A stretch of 10,997 nt of DNA from Candidatus Alloscillospira gallinarum (lineage in GTDB: Bacteria > Bacillota > Clostridia > Oscillospirales > Oscillospiraceae): assembly GCA_904420055.1 (NCBI GenBank), contig CAJFTV010000035.1:1-10997 (forward strand), in the 5' to 3' direction. Numbering within the stretch: position 1 is the stretch's first letter; each line of letters begins with the position of its first letter. The notes under the pieces are model-generated. The model ran no database searches. It was not told the origin of the DNA and worked only from the letters and a program-made list of their open reading frames with translations. A program made the position numbers and the translations under genes. Shown here in pieces: positions 1-6,094 of the stretch.

Positions 1-16
1 ATATGTGAGTGATTTG

Positions 17-52
17 GGGGCACAGCAGTTAAATTGCTGTGTCCCGTTTTTT
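17..52 (+). terminator. Rho-independent terminator of an upstream gene
   Basis: The arms GGGGCACAGCA (17-27) and TGCTGTGTCCC (35-45) pair over 11 bp with one G:T wobble around a 7-base loop. A G and then six T (47-52) follow. The T tract lies only on the + strand side, so the terminator belongs to a + strand gene that ends before or at the window edge. The first 16 bases hold nothing assignable. Confidence 0.85.
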
Positions 53-74
53 AAGACAAGAGGACGGTGAGACA

Positions 75-2132
75 ATGGAGCTTACGCCGGGTACGGAGAT
101 AACATATGTAAAGGGCATCGGCCCCGCCAGAGGCAAGGCCTTTAACAGAGTTGGGGTACATGTACTGTCAGACCTTCTGAATTTTTTCCCGAGGGGATAC
201 GAGGACAGGCGCACAATAAAGGAGATAAACGGCTTAACCCCTGGAGAGACCGTCTGCGTCACGGCCCTTGTGGCAGATGCGCCACGGCTGTCTCACATAA
301 GGAAGGGGCTGGACCTTGTAAAGTTCCGGGCGGTGGACTCAACCGGCTCAATTGAGATTACTTTTTTTAATCAGGCGTACCTGAGAGATACCTTTAAGGT
401 GGGGGAGAGCTACACATTTTACGGGAAAATCACAGGCTCACTTACAAAACCCGCCATGACGAATCCGATTTTTGAGCCCGAAAATACACCCGGGGGAGTG
501 ACCGGGAGAATAATGCCGGTGTATCCGCTCACGGCGGGGCTGAGCCAGAAAACCGTGTACAGCGCCGTGAATAAGTGCCTTGAGGTCTGTGCGGGAAATA
601 TCCCGGAGGTGCTGTCGCAGAGGGTGAGGGCAAAATGGTCTCTCGCCGCGGCGGAGTACTCCTACAACAACATTCACTTTCCCAGGGACGGAAAGGCGCT
701 GGAGCTTGCCCGCCGCCGGTTTATATTTGAGGAGCTGTATGTGTTCTGCTGCGCAATGCAGACTCTACGCGGGAAGCGGAGCCGCAGTCCCGGAATTAAA
801 ATTGCGGCACGCGCTCCGGAGGAATTTTTCTCTCTTCTGCCGTTTGCGCCGACCGGGGCGCAGAAGCGGGCGGTGTCGGAGGCATTTTTGGATATGACGC
901 AGGCCCGCGAGCCTATGAGCCGTCTTGTACAGGGAGATGTGGGATCGGGTAAGACAGTGGTGGCGGCGGCGTGCTGCTGGCTGTGCGCCCGTGGCGGATA
1001 CCAGGCGGCATTTATGGCGCCCACTGAAATATTGGCACACCAGCACTACAATACTATTACAAAGCTTTTAAACCCCTTTGAAGTGCGAGTTGACCTGCTG
1101 GTTGGAAGTATGACGCCAAAACAGAAAAAGCAGGTGTACGCGCGCCTGGAGGCCGGAGAGACGGACATTGTAATAGGCACCCACGCCATAATTTCAGAGA
1201 ACGTGAAGTTTTACAGGCTGGGGCTTGTTGTGACGGACGAGCAGCACCGGTTCGGAGTACAGCAGCGAAGTGCCCTGTCTCAGAAAGGGGACAGTCCTCA
1301 TGTGCTTGTAATGTCCGCCACGCCAATTCCGAGAACACTTGCACTTATTATCTACGGTGAGCTGGACGTGTCGGTAATTGACGAGTTGCCGCCGGGCCGG
1401 CAGAAGGTGGACACCTTTGCCGTGTCAGAGGGCATGAGGCAGAGGATATATAACTTCATACGGAAAAATGTGTCTGAGGGCAGACAGGTGTATATAGTAT
1501 GTCCAATGGTAGAGGAAAACGACGCAGCCGAGCTTAAATCCGCTGTTGAATACGGTACAGAGCTACAGACAAAGGTGTTTCCCGACTTGAATATCGGCAT
1601 AATCCACGGCAAGATGAAGCCCGCAGAAAAGGACAGGGCAATGGCGGACTTTGTTTCTGGAAAGACGGACATACTTGTGGCCACCACAGTTATAGAGGTG
1701 GGGGTGGACGTGCCCAACGCCACAGTGATGGTTGTGGAAAACGCGGACAGGTTCGGCCTGTCGCAGCTGCACCAGCTGAGGGGGCGGGTAGGCCGTGGAG
1801 AGTTTAAATCCTACTGTATACTTTTTAACGCCTCCGGAGGTGAAAACGCCGGGAAGCGGCTTAAAGTCATGTGCGCGACAAATGACGGATTTAAAATTGC
1901 TGAGGAGGATTTAAGGCTCCGTGGTCCCGGCGACTTTTTCGGCTCGCGTCAGCACGGGCTTCCGGAGTTTAAAATGGCGGACCTCGCTTCTGACATGGAC
2001 GTGCTGAAGGCTGGACAGAGTGCGGCGCAGGAAACGCTTTGCGATGACCCGGAGCTTATTAAGCCGGAAAACCGATATCTCAGAGACCGCATGGAAAAGA
2101 TATTTGAGACTTATTCCGGAGGTATAAATTAA
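75..2132 (+). CDS. recG: ATP-dependent DNA helicase RecG
   Basis: RecG is a monomeric cytoplasmic superfamily 2 helicase that remodels stalled replication forks and branched recombination intermediates. The 685-aa product has the usual RecG length. Its N-terminal part (roughly residues 1-150) holds the helix-hairpin-helix-like start (YVKGIGPARG) and the OB-fold wedge domain that splits the fork. Helicase motifs follow in order: Walker A GDVGSGKT (287-294), DEQH box (388-391), motif III SATP (414-417) and motif VI LRGRVGRG (568-575), then the C-terminal part with DLRLRGPGDFFGSRQHG, typical of RecG. The ATG at 75 is chosen because a GGTGA element lies 4 bases upstream and the family N-terminus begins here. 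The in-frame GTG at 39 falls inside the upstream terminator stem. A 53-codon ORF starts 4 bases after the stop. The assignment is secure. Confidence 0.97.
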   Translation: MELTPGTEITYVKGIGPARGKAFNRVGVHVLSDLLNFFPRGYEDRRTIKEINGLTPGETVCVTALVADAPRLSHIRKGLDLVKFRAVDSTGSIEITFFNQAYLRDTFKVGESYTFYGKITGSLTKPAMTNPIFEPENTPGGVTGRIMPVYPLTAGLSQKTVYSAVNKCLEVCAGNIPEVLSQRVRAKWSLAAAEYSYNNIHFPRDGKALELARRRFIFEELYVFCCAMQTLRGKRSRSPGIKIAARAPEEFFSLLPFAPTGAQKRAVSEAFLDMTQAREPMSRLVQGDVGSGKTVVAAACCWLCARGGYQAAFMAPTEILAHQHYNTITKLLNPFEVRVDLLVGSMTPKQKKQVYARLEAGETDIVIGTHAIISENVKFYRLGLVVTDEQHRFGVQQRSALSQKGDSPHVLVMSATPIPRTLALIIYGELDVSVIDELPPGRQKVDTFAVSEGMRQRIYNFIRKNVSEGRQVYIVCPMVEENDAAELKSAVEYGTELQTKVFPDLNIGIIHGKMKPAEKDRAMADFVSGKTDILVATTVIEVGVDVPNATVMVVENADRFGLSQLHQLRGRVGRGEFKSYCILFNASGGENAGKRLKVMCATNDGFKIAEEDLRLRGPGDFFGSRQHGLPEFKMADLASDMDVLKAGQSAAQETLCDDPELIKPENRYLRDRMEKIFETYSGGIN

Positions 2133-2136
2133 GAGT

Positions 2137-2298
2137 ATGAGAAAAATTGGACTGAAAAGATGGATAATAGCAATGCTCTTTGTGGCCTGCGGCTGTGTTG
2201 CATTTCTTTTCACCTGGAACATATACTTCTTTGTGCTTGGCCTTGCCGGATTTATTGTGACAATTATTACCGGCATACTTGAGAATATGAAGGACTGA
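2137..2298 (+). CDS. Small membrane protein of 53 aa, function unknown
   Basis: This short ORF begins at an ATG 4 bases after the recG stop, on the same strand. A GGAGG (2118-2122) inside the recG end could serve it, though the spacing of 14 bases is long, so translational coupling to recG is likely. The peptide starts with a basic segment (MRKIGLKRW), continues with two hydrophobic stretches (about residues 10-25 and 29-47, separated by TWN) and ends in a polar tail (ENMKD). This fits one helical hairpin or two short membrane spans with positive-inside topology. I recognise no family. Support comes from membrane-protein-like composition, tight placement behind recG and the presence of a terminator downstream at 2398-2424. 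Without comparative data it could also be chance, but the basic-hydrophobic-acidic arrangement argues for a real peptide. Confidence 0.6.
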   Translation: MRKIGLKRWIIAMLFVACGCVAFLFTWNIYFFVLGLAGFIVTIITGILENMKD

Positions 2299-2397
2299 GC
2301 TGCAGCAGGGATAAAGGGCTGACTTGCCGCCGAGTGGAGAAAAAACAGCAGATGGCAGAGCGCACAGGTTTTTAACAGAAACACAAAAAATAAAGAA

Positions 2398-2424
2398 AAT
2401 CCGCGGTGAAACCCACCGCGGATT
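2398..2424. terminator. Bidirectional terminator between convergent genes
   Basis: AATCCGCGGTG (2398-2408) and CACCGCGGATT (2414-2424) form a perfect 11-bp stem with a 5-base loop. The left flank is a long A-rich run, which becomes a T-rich tail on the - strand, and the right flank (GATATTTTGTT) is T-rich on the + strand. It can therefore stop both the recG/small-ORF transcript and the permease transcript. A second, weaker hairpin (AAAACG/CGTTTT, 2443-2458) sits closer to the permease stop and has the same A-flank/T-flank arrangement. Nothing else is seen in the 2299-2513 gap. Confidence 0.8.
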
Positions 2425-2513
2425 GATATTTTGTTAAGTGGAAAAACGCTTGCGTTTTGCACAGGGCAGATATGAAAAGCCGTCTATAGTTACACTGGGG
2501 ACAGCTTTTAAGT

Positions 2514-3353
2514 TTAGAATATGGGAAGAAGTCCGATGACCGACCCAAGAACGACACCTGAGACAAATACAATAGCAAGTGTAATGAGGTTGTCTTTTAA
2601 ATTGCGGTTTGCTCTGAACAGAACCAGCATCCCCACGCCGGAGGCGGTTAAAAGCCCTGAGAGCATTGCCCCCGCGCTCATGCCGCCCTGAAGATAAAGC
2701 TGGGTTATTACCACAGACGACGCGCAGTTTGGTATAAGTCCGACAACGCCGGCGATAAGCTCTCCGATAACTGGCCTGTTAAGTATGAGGTTTGACAGGT
2801 TTTCACGGCCAATTAAACCAATGACAATATTCATTATAAAGGATATTATGAGGATAAAGACAAAAATTTGAACGGTGTGAATGACGGCAGAGCGCAGAAT
2901 ACCATGCTCGCAGTCGCAGTGCTCATGCTCACAGATATCGTGGATAGTGTGGTCGCTGCGCTTCTTTTTAAATGCCAGGTCTACCATGAAGCCCACAAAA
3001 ATTGCGGCCACGACTTTAACTGCCAGAATTTTGAGAATGAGCACAACGCTGACATTCTCTGAAATCAGTATAGGCAGCATCTCGTCTGAGGTGGAGAGGA
3101 AAACCGCCACCAGTGTTCCGCGTGTGGCAATTCCGCCTGCGTAGAGGTTTGACACCGCGGCGGAAAATCCGCACTGGGGGACAATGCCCAATAAGCCGCC
3201 GATTGCGGGACCGAATTTTCCCGCTTTGTTTACAGCGGAAATGGAGCGTGAACTTAGCTTATGCTCCAAAAGCTCCATGACTATGTATGTCAGGAGCAGG
3301 AAGGGCAGAAGCTTTAGGCTGTCAATCAGCGCGTCAAGAAAATAATCAAGCAT
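2514..3353 (-). CDS. Integral membrane permease, ArsP_2-like heavy-metal/manganese exporter candidate
   Basis: The 279-aa protein is almost entirely hydrophobic, with about eight predicted membrane segments. It resembles the family annotated as ArsP_2, 'arsenic efflux protein' or 'putative manganese transporter'; the substrate is not established. Two related motifs mark the two halves: GIVPQCGFS at 56-64 followed by a NLYAGG segment, and GLIPNCASS at 205-213 followed by a QLYLQGG segment, which suggests an internal duplication with a conserved Pro-Gln/Asn-Cys core. Between the halves a hydrophilic loop (about 128-152) contains HTIHDICEHEHCDCEHG, rich in His and Cys, as expected for metal binding in the cytoplasm. 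The ATG start has GAGGT about 8 bases upstream. The gene has its own promoter (3388-3417) and is bounded by terminators on both sides, so it is a single-gene unit not tied to the redox operon behind it. Confidence 0.8.
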   Translation of the reverse strand: MLDYFLDALIDSLKLLPFLLLTYIVMELLEHKLSSRSISAVNKAGKFGPAIGGLLGIVPQCGFSAAVSNLYAGGIATRGTLVAVFLSTSDEMLPILISENVSVVLILKILAVKVVAAIFVGFMVDLAFKKKRSDHTIHDICEHEHCDCEHGILRSAVIHTVQIFVFILIISFIMNIVIGLIGRENLSNLILNRPVIGELIAGVVGLIPNCASSVVITQLYLQGGMSAGAMLSGLLTASGVGMLVLFRANRNLKDNLITLAIVFVSGVVLGSVIGLLPIF

Positions 3354-3387
3354 GAAACGACCTCGTTAAATAGTATAAAACATGTAA

Positions 3388-3417
3388 AGTATATCCCGCT
3401 GCCGGCGCTTTTGTCAA
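3388..3417 (-). promoter_or_regulatory. Sigma-A promoter of the permease gene
   Basis: On the - strand TTGACA (3412-3417) is followed after 18 bases by TATACT (3388-3393). The -35 is a perfect consensus match and the -10 differs at one position. A second TATACT lies at 3372-3377, exactly 16 bases further downstream. The spacer is unusually GC-rich for this AT-rich gap. The leader to the ATG is about 30 bases and has no room for a large riboswitch. Confidence 0.75.
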
Positions 3418-3440
3418 GTAAATTGAAAAATGCAAAAACC

Positions 3441-3475
3441 AAAAAGTCAGGTATCATACTGATACCTGACTTTTT
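3441..3475. terminator. Perfect palindromic terminator behind the redox operon
   Basis: AAAAAGTCAGGTATCA (3441-3456) is repeated exactly as its reverse complement at 3460-3475, giving a 16-bp perfect stem with a 3-base loop (TAC). Both outer ends are A/T runs, so the stem ends in T on either strand. For the - strand it lies 35 bases past the stop of the 62-aa redox gene and just upstream of the permease promoter, so it ends the redox operon and insulates the permease gene. Confidence 0.88.
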
Positions 3476-3510
3476 TATACCAGTGCGAAGATGGATGGCT
3501 TTTCCTGATT

Positions 3511-3699
3511 TTACTTGTCCTCCAGCATTGACTCCACATCGGTCATTCTGCCGTCGGCCAGCTCCTGGGATATGAGAACCTGTCCGCAGCTGGGGCATCG
3601 GAGCAGGTCCTCGCTGAATGAGCGCTCAAGGTAGTCAAAAACGGTCTTTTTTACAACAAGTTCCTTGCCGCACTTACGGCATTTCCATTTGCTTTCCAT
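3511..3699 (-). CDS. Small CxxC/CxxC redox protein of molybdenum hydroxylase clusters
   Basis: This 62-aa cytoplasmic protein has two cysteine knuckles, CRKCG (7-11) and CPSCG (35-39), the layout of a zinc ribbon or rubredoxin-like metal site. The ending (QELADGRMTDVESMLEDK) resembles, from memory, the small 'redox protein' families DVU_1557 and CLJU_RS11820, which sit beside aldehyde-oxidoreductase-type molybdenum enzymes in Desulfovibrio and Clostridium. That context is present here: it is the last gene of the operon, 65 bases after the flavin/Fe-S protein. The ATG at 3699 is preferred because GGAGA lies 7 bases upstream; the in-frame GTG at 3723 would put that Shine-Dalgarno site inside the gene. 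It may bind Zn or Fe and carry electrons or help enzyme assembly; the actual role is unknown. Confidence 0.82.
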   Translation of the reverse strand: MESKWKCRKCGKELVVKKTVFDYLERSFSEDLLRCPSCGQVLISQELADGRMTDVESMLEDK

Positions 3700-3764
3700 A
3701 TTGCATTCTCCATTCCGCCGCACAATAAGACAGTTACGGCCGTTATAGTTTGGAAAAGTGGGAA

Positions 3765-6002
3765 CTATTCGCCCTCTCTGAAGTGCATTCTGTGGCAGTA
3801 GGCCCTTGACACCTCATAAATATCGCCGACTTTCTTGTACTGGGCCCAGTACGTCAGGGCGTCTGTAACGAGGAAGCACAGGCACTCGCCGGTCTCCTCG
3901 CTTATAAATCCGGTGCTGTCCTGTTCCGCTTTCCATATCGCATGTTTTATAGAGCGGGCGGTAATCATCTTCTCCTCCATCTCCCGGCGGACATAATCCG
4001 GTATCTCAAGCACAAGGTCGTCCCAGGGCTCTTTTTTTGGAGTGAAGGTGACATTTTTGTATTTGTCCAACAATTTCACCTTTGCCATAATTGCGTTGCT
4101 CCTTTTCTCGTCCAGGTTCGGCGTGTCACCGGAGTAAATTCCGAAAACCGCCTCCAAAATGTGACGGCAGGATTTGTCCTGTGAGCGGAATATTTCACGG
4201 CAGTTTACGCAGTAAACTATATAGGGGTACTCCGAATCGGCTGCCCGGTTTCGTATTATATCCCCGTAAAGCTCCGGGTCTGCAAGGCGAATGTGACCGC
4301 CGTTTCCGCAGCACTGTCCGTTTGAGTCGTAGTCGCTGAGCTCCGCGCCACAGCGGCGGACAAGGCTTCTGACGGACTTAATGACGCTTGGCGTGGCGTA
4401 CACGGCGCAGGGGTCAAAGACAGATACGGTGTCAAAGCCGGAGAGAGTGCCGGCGACCTCTTTTTCGTCCAGAAGTGTGTAAAGCGACACGGCCTTTGCC
4501 TCGGGCAGGTGCATTTTAATCATCTTTGTGCAGGAGGTGCAGGCTGTTACAAGGGTTGGCCGGCCCATCTCCTCCCATTTTTCGCGGATAAGAGCTGTAT
4601 TTTTCTCAAGCAGCGGCTTATCTCCCGCCCAGTAGGAGGGGGCGCCGCAGCACATGGATATTATACCGGCAGAGTAATTTTTCTGCAAGAATTCATATGA
4701 ACGTATGACATATTCGGGATTTGCCGCGCCCAGCTGACAGCCGGGGAAGAATGCGTACTCACACTTGCCGCTTTCACCCGGGACAAAGGAAAACGCCGCC
4801 TCTCCAGAGTAAAACCGCTGGCTGTCCAGCCAGAAGTCGTGAAACGCCGGCGGATAGTCTCCCCGCTCCATTCTGTTTTGCCTTGAAAAGCAGAAGAGGC
4901 CGGGAAGGTCTGTACCGGTGGGACATGCGTCCTTGCAGCGGTTGCACATGTTGCAGGAGTACACGGCCCTTGTCACGCTGTGGGTGGTTATGGGCGGACG
5001 TACCTGTGAATCAAGATAGACAGATGACGCGTACTGGTGTGGCTTTTTCTTGTATTTCCTTAAAAGCTCGCAGGTATTTAAGCATGCGGTACAGTCACAT
5101 TGCAGGCATCGGGCAGCTGCGGCTTTTGCCTCGTCTTTTGTAAAAACGTCTCCCGTCTTTACAACTGGGGGAACCCGTGTCTGACCGTCGTGGTCCACAA
5201 TTCGTGTACAGTTTGTCTTATTCCAGCGTTTTACACCGAAGTCTGGACTTCCGGAAAGGAGATAGGACTCGATATAACTTGCCACGTCCAGACCCTCAGC
5301 CATTGCCTGGCATGGGGAAGCGCCGCACATCTCACCGCAGGCAAAAACGCCCTTTACCTCCGTCATATAAGTGTAGTAATCACGGGTCTGGGAGACGCCG
5401 AATATGTCGCCGCCTTTTCCGGCGGCAATGAGCACCGCGTCATAGTTTGACATATTGTTAAGGCCGGTTATCTCATCGGCGAGGTGAAACTGCACACGGG
5501 TAGTTTTGAATTTTGTGGCAAAGTCCATGGCAAAGGTGTCAAAATCCGGGTGGGACTTTAAGCTGCCTCCAATTTCATTTGTCTTTTCATATATATCTAC
5601 GGTGTACTGCTTCTGTGACAGCATAAAGGCCGCGGACAGCCCGCATATTCCGGCGCCAATTACGGCAACGCGCTCGCTCTTCAGCGCACCGGCGTAGACG
5701 TCTGGGGAAGTGTTTTTGGCATATGTGGCACAGGCATCCTCAATGTCGTGAATTGCCACCGGCTCATCGCCGAGATACTTCCTCTGACAGACGCCCTGGC
5801 ACTGCCTTGAACACAGGGTGTATGCAACCGATGGAAAGGCCACAGTGTTTATAAGGTCCTTGTAGCAGGAATCCCAGCGGCCGCGGGCGGCCTTTTTCAT
5901 AAGTCCGCGTATGTCGATATGATAGGGACATGCGTAGGTACACGATGCTGGCTCACCGTTGAAGCAGCCGGCAGTAAATTTTAAAGCGTCTGACTGCAGC
6001 AT
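3765..6002 (-). CDS. Flavin/multi-[4Fe-4S]/CCG-domain oxidoreductase, electron partner of the molybdenum hydroxylase
   Basis: This 745-aa cytoplasmic fusion is a likely electron-transfer hub. Residues 1-100 resemble the Fe-S N-terminus of GltD-type proteins (C21, C25-P, C64, C68, C72). A FAD-type Rossmann fold follows (GAGICG 116-121, E139, GG 145-146), and the FAD-closing segment GVFACGE sits at 218-224. Residues 299-311 (C299, C302, C304, C307, C311) and 350-361 (C350, C353, C356, C360-P) look like a 4Fe-4S dicluster. Two CCG domains of the heterodisulfide-reductase/lactate-utilisation type follow: PGC422...CCG 451-453...C488/C491, and DPC532...CCG 564-566...C598/C601. Residues 622-745 form an extra domain I cannot name. 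Only about 20 residues separate the two FAD segments, so the usual NAD(P)H-binding Rossmann domain seems absent. The ATG has GGAGGTG upstream. It matches proteins annotated as 'pyridine nucleotide-disulfide oxidoreductase/dicluster-binding protein'. Confidence 0.85.
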   Translation of the reverse strand: MLQSDALKFTAGCFNGEPASCTYACPYHIDIRGLMKKAARGRWDSCYKDLINTVAFPSVAYTLCSRQCQGVCQRKYLGDEPVAIHDIEDACATYAKNTSPDVYAGALKSERVAVIGAGICGLSAAFMLSQKQYTVDIYEKTNEIGGSLKSHPDFDTFAMDFATKFKTTRVQFHLADEITGLNNMSNYDAVLIAAGKGGDIFGVSQTRDYYTYMTEVKGVFACGEMCGASPCQAMAEGLDVASYIESYLLSGSPDFGVKRWNKTNCTRIVDHDGQTRVPPVVKTGDVFTKDEAKAAAARCLQCDCTACLNTCELLRKYKKKPHQYASSVYLDSQVRPPITTHSVTRAVYSCNMCNRCKDACPTGTDLPGLFCFSRQNRMERGDYPPAFHDFWLDSQRFYSGEAAFSFVPGESGKCEYAFFPGCQLGAANPEYVIRSYEFLQKNYSAGIISMCCGAPSYWAGDKPLLEKNTALIREKWEEMGRPTLVTACTSCTKMIKMHLPEAKAVSLYTLLDEKEVAGTLSGFDTVSVFDPCAVYATPSVIKSVRSLVRRCGAELSDYDSNGQCCGNGGHIRLADPELYGDIIRNRAADSEYPYIVYCVNCREIFRSQDKSCRHILEAVFGIYSGDTPNLDEKRSNAIMAKVKLLDKYKNVTFTPKKEPWDDLVLEIPDYVRREMEEKMITARSIKHAIWKAEQDSTGFISEETGECLCFLVTDALTYWAQYKKVGDIYEVSRAYCHRMHFREGE

Positions 6003-6024
6003 GTTTTCACCTCCGAAAAAGGTT

Positions 6025-6061
6025 AAAAGGGCGGGCGTCCAAAAGGATACCCTGCCCTTTT
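6025..6061 (-). terminator. Intra-operon hairpin between hydroxylase and flavoprotein genes
   Basis: AAAAGGGC-GGG (6025-6035) pairs with CCC-T-GCCCTTTT (6050-6061), with one bulged T, and the interior GTCC (6037-6040) pairs with GGAT (6045-6048) around an AAAA tetraloop. Read on the - strand the stem ends in CCCTTTT, then AACC and five T. It lies 33 bases after the hydroxylase stop and 22 bases before the flavoprotein ATG, leaving no room for a separate promoter. It probably acts as a partial terminator or a 3' stabiliser. Confidence 0.7.
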
Positions 6062-6094
6062 ATAATACTATTATTCCCTGAAAAAGTCTATAAG

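Noticed and set aside
39..74. GTG at 39 as an earlier recG start
   Set aside because: It lies in the right arm of the upstream terminator; the ATG at 75 has a Shine-Dalgarno element and matches the family N-terminus.
1911..2462. 183-codon - strand open frame across the recG end and the gap
   Set aside because: It is antisense to recG motifs, runs through the bidirectional terminator and has no clear family features.
3700..3723. GTG at 3723 as start of the small redox protein
   Set aside because: The GGAGA ribosome-binding site is inside this extension and fits the ATG at 3699; the added residues are not family-like.
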